Shown here: positions 22,489-31,724 of the stretch, piece by piece
Position numbering within the stretch: the stretch's first letter is position 1
Layout of the letters: every line of letters begins with the position of its first letter
Assembly (NCBI RefSeq): GCF_937981445.1
Contig: NZ_CALJON010000046.1
Span: 1-39,594, forward strand
DNA: 39,594 bases
Source: an uncultured Veillonella sp.
GTDB lineage: Bacteria > Bacillota > Negativicutes > Veillonellales > Veillonellaceae
Direction of reading: 5' to 3'
Position numbers and translations under genes: made by a program
Notes under the pieces: model-generated
Told to the model about the DNA's origin: nothing
What the model saw: only the letters and a program-made list of their open reading frames with translations
Databases searched by the model: none

Positions 22489-23555
22489 AAGGTAAATTAG
22501 TATTACAAGACGGTAGTGTATATGAAGGCCAACTTCTCGGTGGCGCACCCATCTTAGGGGAAGTTGTTTTCAATACAGGCATGACAGGGTATCAAGAAAT
22601 TTTGACAGACCCATCCTATGCAGATCAAATTATTACATTAACCTATCCTTTAATTGGTAATTATGGCACCTATCGCAACATTGCGCAGGCTCCAACACCA
22701 TATTGCCGTGGCATGATTGTAGGGGAACTTTGTGATTTCCCTAGCAACTGGCAAAATGAAGGTACCTTTGAAGAATACCTTCGCTCCTATGGCATTCCTT
22801 GCTTATATGATGTAGATACGCGTGCTATTACGCGTCGCATTCGTAACCACGGGGTTATGAAAGGTGTTATTTGCCCCATCAATACGCCTCAAGAACGCAT
22901 TGATGCCTTACTAGGGCAAAGCTTGCCAACTGACCAAGTGATGCGCGTAACGACTAAATGGGAAGGCTATCGCGGCAGTGACCAAGCGAAGTATCATGTA
23001 GCAGTATATGACTTTGGTGTAAAAGAAAGCATTTTGAAATCCTTAGAGGCTTGCGGTTGCCGTTTGACAATCTTCCCAGCTGATACAAAAGCGGAAGATA
23101 TACTAAAAGTTAATCCAGATGGCATTTTCTTATCCAATGGTCCTGGGGACCCTCAAGATTTAGATTTTGCCGTAGCTGAAGTAAAGAAACTTTTAGGTAA
23201 AAAGCCAATCTTTGGCATTTGCATGGGCCATCAAGTATTAGCCCTTGCTTATGGTGGCAGCACCTATAAAATGCGTTTTGGCCATCGTGGCTCTAACCAT
23301 CCCGTTAAAGATCTTCGCACTGGTCGCGTATATATTACATCGCAAAACCATGGCTATGCAGTGGATGAGAATAGTTTAAAAGATGCTGATGTTACCATTA
23401 CACATCGCAGTGTAAATGACAATACAGTAGAAGGCATGGTACATAATTCCTTGCCAATTATGTCTGTACAATATCATCCAGAAGCATCTCCTGGACCAAC
23501 TGACAATTTGTACTTATTCGATGAATTTGAAGCATTAATGGATGCACATAAATAG
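22485..23555 (+). CDS. carA: carbamoyl-phosphate synthase small (glutaminase) subunit
   Basis: A 356-residue subunit that releases ammonia from glutamine and passes it to CarB. The N-terminal CPSase domain (GEVVFNTGMTGYQEILTDPSY) precedes a class I amidotransferase domain with the nucleophile Cys246 in FGICMGHQ and the His/Glu pair in QYHPEASPGP. The GTG start overlaps the pyrC stop by 4 nt, with a GAGGGAG ribosome site in the end of pyrC. Being inside the pyr operon, it is the pyrimidine-linked enzyme; whether it also serves arginine synthesis cannot be told here. Confidence 0.96.
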   Translation: MKGKLVLQDGSVYEGQLLGGAPILGEVVFNTGMTGYQEILTDPSYADQIITLTYPLIGNYGTYRNIAQAPTPYCRGMIVGELCDFPSNWQNEGTFEEYLRSYGIPCLYDVDTRAITRRIRNHGVMKGVICPINTPQERIDALLGQSLPTDQVMRVTTKWEGYRGSDQAKYHVAVYDFGVKESILKSLEACGCRLTIFPADTKAEDILKVNPDGIFLSNGPGDPQDLDFAVAEVKKLLGKKPIFGICMGHQVLALAYGGSTYKMRFGHRGSNHPVKDLRTGRVYITSQNHGYAVDENSLKDADVTITHRSVNDNTVEGMVHNSLPIMSVQYHPEASPGPTDNLYLFDEFEALMDAHK

Positions 23556-23570
23556 GAAAGGGCTGTGACA

Positions 23571-26500
23571 ATGGAACAAAAGAAAATCCTCGTTATCGGG
23601 TCCGGCCCGATTATTATCGGCCAGGCAGCAGAATTTGATTATGCCGGTACTCAGGCTTGTCGTTCTCTTCGTGAAGAAGGCTACAAAGTGGTGTTGGTTA
23701 ACTCCAATCCAGCTACAATTATGACGGACCGCGATATTGCAGACCGCGTATATATTGAACCAATTAGCTTAGAATTTGTTACGGAAGTAATTCGAAAAGA
23801 ACGTCCTTATGGTTTATTAGCTACTCTTGGTGGTCAAGTAGGTCTTAATATGGCCGTAGAATTATCTGAAGCAGGGGTTCTTGAACAATATGGTGTAAAA
23901 CTCTTAGGGACTACCTTAGCGGCTATTAAGCAAGCCGAAGACCGTGAGCTTTTCAAAGAAGCCATGAAACGCATTAACCAACCTGTACCAGAAAGTGATA
24001 TTTTCAGCGATGTAGAACAAGCTGTTGAATTTGCTAATAAAATTGGCTATCCTATTATCATTCGTCCAGCCTATACCTTAGGTGGCACGGGCGGTGGCAT
24101 TGCACATAACGAAGAAGAAATGTACATGATTGCTCTTCGTGGTATCAAGTTGAGCCCAATCCATCAAATTCTTGTAGAACGTTCTGTAGCGGGCTGGAAA
24201 GAAGTAGAATATGAAGTAATGCGCGATAGTGCAGACAACTGCATCATCGTATGTAATATGGAAAACATTGACCCAGTAGGGGTTCATACTGGTGACTCCA
24301 TCGTAGTGGCACCAAGCCAGACTTTAAACGATATTCAATACCAAATGCTTCGTACCGCATCAGTTGATATTATTCGCTATCTTGAAATCGAAGGGGGCTG
24401 TAATGTACAGTACGCTCTTGATCCTAATAGCAATCAATATTATGTAATCGAAGTTAATCCACGTGTATCTCGTTCCTCCGCTCTTGCGTCTAAAGCAACA
24501 GGCTATCCTATTGCGAAGGTGGCAGCAAAGGTGGCACTGGGGATGACTTTGGATCAAATTACCAATGCTGTAACAGGGGAAACTAAGGCATGCTTCGAAC
24601 CATCCTTAGACTATGTGGTAACAAAATTCCCACGTTGGCCATTTGAAAAATTTAATTTAGCTGACCGTACTCTTGGCACTCAGATGAAGGCTACAGGGGA
24701 AGTTATGGCTATTGACCGTACTTTGGAAGGGTCTTTATTAAAAGCGATTCGTTCCTTAGAAATCGGACTAGACCATATTGAACTAGCTAAGATTACTCAC
24801 GAAACACCTGAGCAGTTAATTGAACGCCTTCGTCTTATTGATGACGAACGCATCTATGTAGTAGCACAGGCTCTTCGTGCAGGTATTAGTGTAGAAAAAA
24901 TTCACTTCATTACGAAGATTGATACATTCTTTATTAATAAAATTAAAAATATCGTAGATGTAGAAAAAGACTTAGCCGCTAATGGTGTGACTGAAGCAAA
25001 TCTTCGCATGGCTAAACGCTATAGCATGCCTGACAAAGTAATTGCTCGCTATGCTAATACAACTGCTGACGCTGTTCAAGCTAAGCGTGAAGAATTTAAT
25101 TTATTCCCAACTTATAAATATGTAGATACTTGTGCTGCTGAATTCGAAGCGCATACACCATATTATTACAGTGCGTATGCATCTGAAGATGAAGTCGTAC
25201 CTCGTGGTGAAAATAGTGTTATCGTTCTTGGTTCTGGCCCAATCCGCATTGGCCAAGGGGTAGAGTTCGACTACTGTTCTGTTCATTCCTCTTGGGCTCT
25301 TCGCAAAGCAGGCAAACAATCTATCATTATCAATAACAATCCTGAAACAGTAAGTACAGACTTTGATACATCAGATAGCTTATATTTTGAACCATTAACA
25401 GTAGAAGATGTTATGGAAGTCATTCGCAAGGAAAATCCAATTGGCGTTATTGCTCAATTTGGTGGTCAAACAGCGATTAACTTGGCTGGTCCTCTAGCAG
25501 CTCGCGGGGTTAAAATCCTCGGTACATCTGTGGATAGCATCGATATGGCAGAAGACCGTGAACGCTTTGATGCACTCTTGGCAGAACTTGGCATTCCTCG
25601 TCCTGTAGGGGCCTTAGTAACAAGCCATGAAGAAGCTATCGAAGCAGCAGCTCGCTTATCCTATCCATTGATTGTACGCCCTTCCTATGTACTAGGTGGC
25701 CGTGCTATGGAAATTGTATATAATGATAAAGAACTTGATGTATATATGAAAGAAGCTGTTGTGGCGTCTAAAGATCATCCGGTTCTTATTGACCGCTACA
25801 TGGTAGGTATGGAAGTAGAAGTAGATGCTATCGCTGATGGCGAAGATGTATGTATTCCTGGCATTATGGAACAAATTGAACGTGCCGGTGTACACTCTGG
25901 TGACTCCATTGCAGTTTATCCAGCGCAACATTTATCCGAAGAAATTACTAATCAAATTGTAGATTATACACGCCGTATCGCTAAAGGTCTTAATGTAAAA
26001 GGGATTGTTAATATCCAATACATCGTGGCTAATGGTGAACTTAATGTTATCGAAGTAAATCCTCGTTCTAGCCGTACGGTGCCATTTATTAGTAAAGTAA
26101 CTGGTATCAATATGATTGAGTATGCTACACGCATTGCCCTTGGGGAAACAATTAAGTCCATGGGCTTACCAACTGGTCTAGTACCAGCGAAGGATTATGT
26201 GGCTGTAAAAGCACCTGTATTCTCCTTCTCCAAAATGGGCCTCGTAGAAATTGCCTTAGGACCTGAAATGAAGTCCACTGGTGAAGTTATGGGTATTGGT
26301 CGCAATTATTCAGAAGCTTTATTTAAAGCTATCCATGGAGCCAATATGCGTATCCCTGAAAAAGGCCATATCCTTATGACTGTAGCAGATCGCGATAAAG
26401 AAGAAGCAGCACGACTTGCCAAAGGCTTTATCGACCTTGGCTACCACATTCAAGCGACTGGTGGCACTGGTAAATATTTTGAAGAACATGGTATTCCATG

Positions 26501-26768
26501 TGTGATTGTTAATAAAATTCACGAAGGTGAAAACAACTGTGCTGATTTAATTCGCCGCGGTGAAGTAGACTTAATGCTCAACACCTTAACTTATGGTAAG
26601 CGTCCTGAACGCGAAGGATTCCAGCTTCGTCGTTTAGCCGTAGAGATGGGCACACCTTGCTTGACTTCCTTAGATACAGCACGCGAAGTATTGCGTGTCG
26701 TAGCTGGTCGAGCTAATGAAGAAATTAAAATTGAAGTGGAAGCGTTACAAGATTTTGAGATGGAGTGA
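23571..26768 (+). CDS. carB: carbamoyl-phosphate synthase large subunit
   Basis: A 1065-residue enzyme that makes carbamoyl phosphate from ammonia, bicarbonate and two ATP. It has the expected internal duplication: two ATP-grasp halves, the first opening KILVIGSGPIIIGQAAEFDYAGTQ and the second near residue 550 with VIVLGSGPIRIGQGVEFDYC. A C-terminal MGS-like allosteric domain (about 930-1060, GYHIQATGGTGKYFEEHG) follows. Full length for the family. The ATG at 23571 is 8 nt after AGGAAAGG; the frame is also open at a GTG two codons earlier. It starts 15 nt after carA. Confidence 0.97.
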   Translation: MEQKKILVIGSGPIIIGQAAEFDYAGTQACRSLREEGYKVVLVNSNPATIMTDRDIADRVYIEPISLEFVTEVIRKERPYGLLATLGGQVGLNMAVELSEAGVLEQYGVKLLGTTLAAIKQAEDRELFKEAMKRINQPVPESDIFSDVEQAVEFANKIGYPIIIRPAYTLGGTGGGIAHNEEEMYMIALRGIKLSPIHQILVERSVAGWKEVEYEVMRDSADNCIIVCNMENIDPVGVHTGDSIVVAPSQTLNDIQYQMLRTASVDIIRYLEIEGGCNVQYALDPNSNQYYVIEVNPRVSRSSALASKATGYPIAKVAAKVALGMTLDQITNAVTGETKACFEPSLDYVVTKFPRWPFEKFNLADRTLGTQMKATGEVMAIDRTLEGSLLKAIRSLEIGLDHIELAKITHETPEQLIERLRLIDDERIYVVAQALRAGISVEKIHFITKIDTFFINKIKNIVDVEKDLAANGVTEANLRMAKRYSMPDKVIARYANTTADAVQAKREEFNLFPTYKYVDTCAAEFEAHTPYYYSAYASEDEVVPRGENSVIVLGSGPIRIGQGVEFDYCSVHSSWALRKAGKQSIIINNNPETVSTDFDTSDSLYFEPLTVEDVMEVIRKENPIGVIAQFGGQTAINLAGPLAARGVKILGTSVDSIDMAEDRERFDALLAELGIPRPVGALVTSHEEAIEAAARLSYPLIVRPSYVLGGRAMEIVYNDKELDVYMKEAVVASKDHPVLIDRYMVGMEVEVDAIADGEDVCIPGIMEQIERAGVHSGDSIAVYPAQHLSEEITNQIVDYTRRIAKGLNVKGIVNIQYIVANGELNVIEVNPRSSRTVPFISKVTGINMIEYATRIALGETIKSMGLPTGLVPAKDYVAVKAPVFSFSKMGLVEIALGPEMKSTGEVMGIGRNYSEALFKAIHGANMRIPEKGHILMTVADRDKEEAARLAKGFIDLGYHIQATGGTGKYFEEHGIPCVIVNKIHEGENNCADLIRRGEVDLMLNTLTYGKRPEREGFQLRRLAVEMGTPCLTSLDTAREVLRVVAGRANEEIKIEVEALQDFEME

Positions 26769-26775
26769 TTAATCC

Positions 26776-27822
26776 GTGAGTGGATATGTAGAAATGGCGC
26801 GAGTGCTCCGCAATGAGCAAATCGGATCCGATGTGTGGATTATGGATTTATACGCCCCTAAACAAGCAGCTGAAGCAAAGGTTGGACAATTTTGTAATGT
26901 TCGTGTAACTGGTGGTACGGCGCCTTTATTGCGCCGTCCTATCAGCTATGCTGGTTTTGATAGTAATGAAGGGACTATTACCTTACTATATCGTGTAGTA
27001 GGTAGTGGTACGGAGATTATGACTAAGCTTAAAGAGGGCGATGAGCTAGATTGCTTAGGCCCTTTAGGCAGTCAATTTGAACTAACAGATAATATGCTTC
27101 TCGTTGGCGGTGGTGTTGGTATTGCGCCAATGCTCTGCATTGCATCGAAATTAAATGAAGTAGAAGATACGACTTGCTATACAACCGAAGAGGAAGAAAT
27201 ACATATGGAGCCAGTAGCGCCTAAACGCGCTACGGTAGTACTAGGTTTTAGAAATGAAAGCGAAACCTTCTGGGCCGATTTATTCAAACACTGTCCTGTT
27301 GATGTGTATGTTACGACTGATGATGGCAGTGTTGGTACTAAAGGCTTCCCAACGGCTATTATGGGAGAGCTCATTACTAGTGAACGAGGGGACATAAAAA
27401 GAGTATTAACTCCTTATGTAAGCGGCAGTGGGCGTGAGTCTACCGGCACGGTAGGGGCTAAGTTTGAATTCGCTGTAGATGCTAAACTTAAAGCTGCTAC
27501 TGGTACTATTGAAGAGGTGTTAGCCGCTAGTCCTGAAGGCATTAGTGTCGAAAAGGTGGCAGCTAAAGCGGCTACAGTAGCGAATGAAGTGAGCAATATT
27601 GGCTTTACGTCAATTCTTACTTGTGGCCCTACACCGATGATGAAAGGCGTTGCCAAAGTAGCGGAAGAGTATGCTGTGCCATGTCAAGTATCCCTTGAAG
27701 AACGCATGGGCTGTGGCACTGGTGGGTGCCTAGGTTGCGGCTGTCATGGCCGTGGCGGTAAACGCTATAAAGTATGTAAAGAAGGCTCTGTGTTCCCTGC
27801 TGAGGAGGTGTTTTTCGAATGA
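26776..27822 (+). CDS. pyrK: dihydroorotate dehydrogenase B electron-transfer subunit, with insertions
   Basis: PyrK carries FAD and a [2Fe-2S] cluster and passes electrons from PyrD to NAD. The FAD/NAD domains are visible in LLRRPISYAG, GGGVGIAPML and ILTCGPTPMMK, and the cluster ligands in MGCGTGGCLGCGCHGRGGKRYKVC-type spacing near residues 311-334. At 348 residues it is about 90 longer than B. subtilis PyrK (256). The extra sequence is mainly an Ala/Lys/Glu/Val-rich stretch at about 198-274, between TAIMGEL and GFTSILTCGP, and an acidic segment near 130-150. The GTG start lies 7 nt after the carB stop with a GGAG site upstream. It overlaps pyrD by 4 nt. Confidence 0.94.
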   Translation: MSGYVEMARVLRNEQIGSDVWIMDLYAPKQAAEAKVGQFCNVRVTGGTAPLLRRPISYAGFDSNEGTITLLYRVVGSGTEIMTKLKEGDELDCLGPLGSQFELTDNMLLVGGGVGIAPMLCIASKLNEVEDTTCYTTEEEEIHMEPVAPKRATVVLGFRNESETFWADLFKHCPVDVYVTTDDGSVGTKGFPTAIMGELITSERGDIKRVLTPYVSGSGRESTGTVGAKFEFAVDAKLKAATGTIEEVLAASPEGISVEKVAAKAATVANEVSNIGFTSILTCGPTPMMKGVAKVAEEYAVPCQVSLEERMGCGTGGCLGCGCHGRGGKRYKVCKEGSVFPAEEVFFE

Positions 27823-28832
27823 GTCACGAACAATTAGCTCAGCTAGGAAATCATGGTGAACTTGGTTACAAGCATAGAGATCAGAGCAAAGACCTTAATG
27901 GTCAAAAGCCTACCTATCCTGATTTAGGGGTAGAGTTTTGCGGCATTAAAATGAAGAATCCTATTGTGGCAGCTTCTGGTACCTTTGGTTTTGGTCTTGA
28001 ATATGCAGACTATCTCGACCTTAGCAATGAAGTGGGGGCTATTTCAGTAAAGGGCTTAACTCCTGAGGCGCGGAATGGTAATGAAGGTACTCGCATTGCA
28101 GAAACACCGTCGGGCCTATTGAACTGTATTGGCCTTGAAAATCCTGGCGCAGAAGCCTTTGTAGAGCATATTCTACCAGAACTTAAACAGTATGATGTGC
28201 CGATTCTAGCTAATATTTCAGCTGCTGATGTGGAAGGCTATGCCTTCATGGCTAAGACCTTATCTGTCGATGGCATTGCAGGCTTTGAAGTTAATATTAG
28301 TTGCCCGAATGTTAAAAATGGCGGTATGGCCTTTGGTGTATGTGCAGAAAGTGCAGCCGCTGTTTGTAAAATAGTGAGAGAAAACACTGACTTACCAGTG
28401 ATTATGAAATTATCTCCGAACGTAACTGATATTGTAGAAATTGCCCGTGCCGTAAAAGACGCTGGCGCAGATGGTATCAGCATGATTAATACACTGTTGG
28501 GGATGGCCATTGATGTAAAAACACGCCGCCCTATTTTAGGCAATCTCTATGGTGGCTTGTCAGGTCCAGCAGTAAAACCAGTAGCCCTTCGCTTAGTTCA
28601 TCAAGTGGCGCAGGCTATTGAGTTGCCAATTATGGGCATGGGGGGCATTATGACGGGCACTGATGCGGTAGAATTCATGCTCGCTGGTGCGGATATCGTC
28701 TCCGTTGGTACAGCTTCTATGGTAGATCCAAGAGCTATTGGGCAAATCGCTCGTGAAATGCATGAATACTGTGAAAACAGTGGATTTGAGCATATTAGCG
28801 AAGTCGTAGGGGCGCTGGAGACGTATCGCTAG
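27819..28832 (+). CDS. pyrD: dihydroorotate dehydrogenase B catalytic subunit
   Basis: A 337-residue FMN enzyme of class 1B that oxidises dihydroorotate to orotate together with PyrK. Family motifs are NPIVAASGTFGFG, LLNCIGLENPG and NISCPNVKNGG, where Cys162 or the flanking residues form the active-site loop. The C-terminal phosphate site is GMGGIMTGTDAVEF. The first 32 or so residues are a hydrophilic extension absent from most relatives. ATGA overlap with pyrK and a GAGGAGGTG ribosome site fix the start. It is the last gene of the operon; pyrE and pyrF do not follow. A weak GC-poor hairpin with T residues near 28925-28955 may end transcription. Confidence 0.95.
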   Translation: MSHEQLAQLGNHGELGYKHRDQSKDLNGQKPTYPDLGVEFCGIKMKNPIVAASGTFGFGLEYADYLDLSNEVGAISVKGLTPEARNGNEGTRIAETPSGLLNCIGLENPGAEAFVEHILPELKQYDVPILANISAADVEGYAFMAKTLSVDGIAGFEVNISCPNVKNGGMAFGVCAESAAAVCKIVRENTDLPVIMKLSPNVTDIVEIARAVKDAGADGISMINTLLGMAIDVKTRRPILGNLYGGLSGPAVKPVALRLVHQVAQAIELPIMGMGGIMTGTDAVEFMLAGADIVSVGTASMVDPRAIGQIAREMHEYCENSGFEHISEVVGALETYR

Positions 28833-29074
28833 AGTTGTTATCTAAAAAATAAAATAATTAAAAGAAACTGTGTCTTTGTAGGCTCTGTGTCTTCTCATAG
28901 TAAAGATAGTTTATTAAAATGAGAGATGCTGCTTATGAGGGCGCAGTTTTTGTTTTGGAATATTATTTGACAGAATAAAGGACATATGATTGAATGAGTA
29001 TTAGATGAAAAAATTAGTGAATAAATTTTGGGGGATTGTGATGTGAAGAGCTCGTGAGAAGGGAATTATACTCG

Positions 29075-30862
29075 ATGACTTTGATGAAGAAATTTGACAA
29101 ATGTATAATATATACAGTTGTTTTATATTTATTAGGAATGTTAGTGATACAAGATATACTATCAGGACAAATAGTATGGAAGTTAAAAGGGCACGATTTC
29201 CTCGCTAGTTGTATTGTAGGTATAGCTCTTTATTTATGGAATTTTAATAAGCGAATAGTTTCAGTAGTTGTATGGTTGATAAGTTTTATGAGCTCAATCT
29301 TGTTGATACAATTTTTAACTCATACAGCACTTCCTATTTCAAATATACATTATATGATTAATAGTAGTAGCTTATTAGTTTCCATACTGATTTCTCTTTA
29401 TAATATTACAGATAGTAATAGACTTGGTAAAAATCGGCTTAATAGAATTTTATTTGGTATATTAGTTTTTAGTTTTTATTTAATTCCTTTATCATATTGG
29501 GGCTACTGGCTTATCAGTGGGCAAGTTTTACAGGCGGATATCGTGCTGGCTATATGTCAGACTAATTTTGATGAAATAGTAGGCTATCTGAAAGGGCAAT
29601 CAATTAGCAGTTTAGTTTGTTTATTTATAGCCATTATATTTTATAGTATTGTTGTTTGTTTGATATCTAAATTTATGCCAACAACATCCTATGCCAGAGT
29701 TATTTCGAAGAAAAAAGTATCAATTGGCTTATTTATAGTATTTTATTTGCTTAATGTTATTAGTTTTGTTCGCATAAGTAAAAATACTGATATCTTTGTT
29801 ATGTATAAATCAATAAGACAATTATTAGATTCTTATAAAGCATATGGTGAAAATAAAGCTATGCGAGAACAGAGATTACTATCCCTTAAAGGACTTACTG
29901 TTAATCCTGATCATAAAGGGGTTTATGTATTAGTAATTGGAGAATCAGAAACTCGTGAACATATGGGGGTTTATGGATATAAAAGAGATACGACTCCATG
30001 GTTAAAAAAGCTTAGTGAGAATAAAAATACTATAGTATTTAATCAAGCTTTCTCCAATCATACACATACCGTCCAATCATTAACTTATGCATTAAGTGAA
30101 AAAAATCAATATAATGATATTCCAATTGACAGTGCTAATTCTATTATAGAGATTGCAAAGGCTGCAGGGATGAAAACCTATTGGATTAGTAATCAACAGA
30201 AGTATAGTGCATGGGACACACCTACTGCAGAGATTGCATCAACAGCAGATTATCAAGTTTGGGTTAATGGTTCTGTAGGGGAACGAAGTGATGCAATGTA
30301 TTATGATGAACATTTGCTAGGTCAAATTCCAGATATTGATACATTAGATAATGCGTTGATTGTTTTTCATGTAATGGGAAGTCATGGGGCATATGATGAT
30401 AGATATCCACACAGCTATGAAGTGTTTTCTGGTGATAATAGTTTAATTGATAGGTATGATAACTCCATATTATATAATGATTTTGTTCTATCAAAATTGT
30501 TTGATGATGTAAAGCGAAGTCCAAATTTACAGGCTTTTATAGTATTTTCTGATCATGGAGAAGATGTAGAGACTCGAAACTCACATGAAAGTACAAAATA
30601 TACACCTGTTATGTCTAAAATACCGTTAATAATAAATTTCTCGGACAACTATTTGTCTAAAAATCAATCGATAGTAGATGTATTGAGAAGCCATAAAGAT
30701 TCAGCTTGGACTAATGATTTGATGTATAATATGATGCTCTCTATTATGGGCATAGAAGGGGCTCCTGTTGTAGAGCCAAATTTAGATTTTACGAGTTTAA
30801 AATATGATAGAGATATACATAATCTTAGAACTTTACATGGTAAACAAAAGCTATCATTGTAA
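29075..30862 (+). CDS. EptA/CptA-like phosphoethanolamine transferase (sulfatase fold), copy 1
   Basis: An inner-membrane enzyme that should move phosphoethanolamine from phosphatidylethanolamine to lipid A or core sugars. About five membrane segments fill residues 1-240. The periplasmic domain has VIGESETREHMGVYGYKRDTTPW with zinc-ligand Glu290, the presumed nucleophile Thr330 in FSNHTHTVQSL, His in VMGSHGAYDDRYP and the zinc pair in FSDHGED. All key residues of the EptA/MCR type are therefore present. The start is uncertain: the ATG at 29075 is 10 nt after AGAAGGGA, while GTG 29054 and ATG 29084 are in the same frame. The gene is distinctly AT-rich, with many ATA and AGA codons, unlike the pyr genes, which suggests acquisition by transfer. 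Confidence 0.87.
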   Translation: MTLMKKFDKCIIYTVVLYLLGMLVIQDILSGQIVWKLKGHDFLASCIVGIALYLWNFNKRIVSVVVWLISFMSSILLIQFLTHTALPISNIHYMINSSSLLVSILISLYNITDSNRLGKNRLNRILFGILVFSFYLIPLSYWGYWLISGQVLQADIVLAICQTNFDEIVGYLKGQSISSLVCLFIAIIFYSIVVCLISKFMPTTSYARVISKKKVSIGLFIVFYLLNVISFVRISKNTDIFVMYKSIRQLLDSYKAYGENKAMREQRLLSLKGLTVNPDHKGVYVLVIGESETREHMGVYGYKRDTTPWLKKLSENKNTIVFNQAFSNHTHTVQSLTYALSEKNQYNDIPIDSANSIIEIAKAAGMKTYWISNQQKYSAWDTPTAEIASTADYQVWVNGSVGERSDAMYYDEHLLGQIPDIDTLDNALIVFHVMGSHGAYDDRYPHSYEVFSGDNSLIDRYDNSILYNDFVLSKLFDDVKRSPNLQAFIVFSDHGEDVETRNSHESTKYTPVMSKIPLIINFSDNYLSKNQSIVDVLRSHKDSAWTNDLMYNMMLSIMGIEGAPVVEPNLDFTSLKYDRDIHNLRTLHGKQKLSL

Positions 30863-30885
30863 GATTTTGAAGGACAAAGTATAAT
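30857..30885 (+). promoter_or_regulatory. promoter for the HutP-like gene
   Basis: TTGTAA (30857-30862, overlapping the stop codon of the gene before), a 17 nt spacer and TATAAT (30880-30885). This would give a leader of about 45 nt and a separate transcription unit. Confidence 0.6.
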
Positions 30886-30935
30886 TGTAGTATCTTTTAA
30901 GTGTGTTAATAGTAGTAGCATGGTAGGAGGTTTAT

Positions 30936-31364
30936 ATGGAATACAATAGTATTGCAATTGGTCGCTCTGCATTGCAGTTAGCGATAACAGAAACCAGAGA
31001 AAAAGAACAAGAGCTTCGTAAAAATTTACAAGATAAAGGCATCCGGTCAGTGGCCGTCGATTTTGGCGGACAATTTATTCAGTCCATTCCTAAAATTATT
31101 GAGCATGCCGTTGTGGCGGCGCAACGTCAAAAAGTAGTGGCTGATAATCACATCGGTGAAGGTGCTGTTATTGGGGCAACACAAGAAGCCTTAGAACAAT
31201 TAAAACGCAAAGCAACAGGCCTTAATGTGGGCGGTAAAATTGGCATTGCTCGTTACCGTGAGCATCTTAGTGTGGCTATTTATATTGGCGTGGGCATTCT
31301 TCATTTAAATGAAATCGCTGTGGCCATAGCTCATCGGAGCTTGCCGGCGAAAGAAGGAGAGTAG
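30936..31364 (+). CDS. HutP-family RNA-binding antiterminator-like protein
   Basis: A 142-residue protein similar to B. subtilis HutP (148 residues), the L-histidine- and Mg-dependent RNA-binding protein that opens the hut operon terminator. Shared features along the chain are IGRSALQLAI near the start, a central helix HIGEGAVIGATQEALEQL, and YREHLSVAIYIGVGI with AVAIAH near the end. By remembered alignment, the HutP metal ligands His73 and His77 (SHALYHATMEAL) fall on Gly in EGAVIGATQEAL, so the ligand may differ. GAGG lies 6 nt before the ATG. There is no histidine catabolism gene nearby; the gene has its own promoter and a terminator after it. Codon use matches the core genes rather than the AT-rich gene upstream. 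Confidence 0.75.
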   Translation: MEYNSIAIGRSALQLAITETREKEQELRKNLQDKGIRSVAVDFGGQFIQSIPKIIEHAVVAAQRQKVVADNHIGEGAVIGATQEALEQLKRKATGLNVGGKIGIARYREHLSVAIYIGVGILHLNEIAVAIAHRSLPAKEGE

Positions 31365-31389
31365 GATTACTGACTGAAACTCATTAAAA

Positions 31390-31425
31390 CTATTGAGCAT
31401 TAAATAATATTGAGCATTAAACATT
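31390..31425 (+). repeat. short direct repeat after the HutP-like gene
   Basis: The 13-mer ATTGAGCATTAAA-type unit occurs twice (31392-31404 and 31409-31421), followed by a third partial CATTAA. It lies between the stop codon and the terminator. Confidence 0.65.
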
Positions 31426-31428
31426 AAG

Positions 31429-31458
31429 GAGACAAGTTATATAGACTTGTCTCTTTTT
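31429..31458 (+). terminator. intrinsic terminator after the HutP-like gene
   Basis: GAGACAAGT (from 31429) pairs with ACTTGTCTC around a short AT loop and is followed by TTTTT. The rest of the 31365-31724 gap holds the repeat before it and the promoter at 31636; nothing else was recognised. Confidence 0.88.
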
Positions 31459-31635
31459 ATTGAAAATAAGCAAGCACGAAAAGAGGTACAGGCGGGAGTT
31501 TCCCCTATCACTCATCTTGAGTGCCCATCATAAATTATAGATTTCAATACATTGTAAAATGATGTTTTGAGATTATAAGTGATATATCTTGTACTATTTA
31601 GGTGTGTAGTGCTCTTAATTTGAACCGTGCTTATA

Positions 31636-31644
31636 TGCTATAAT
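31636..31644 (+). promoter_or_regulatory. extended -10 promoter for the GT8 gene
   Basis: TGC followed directly by TATAAT (31639-31644) is an extended -10 element, 80 nt before the glycosyltransferase start. No strong -35 is seen. Confidence 0.45.
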
Positions 31645-31724
31645 AATTTGATAGGTTATTTAAGCTGATGTAATTAGATAGCACGGATTAGAATGGTGAT
31701 TTATAACAAGTCTGGAGACTATGA

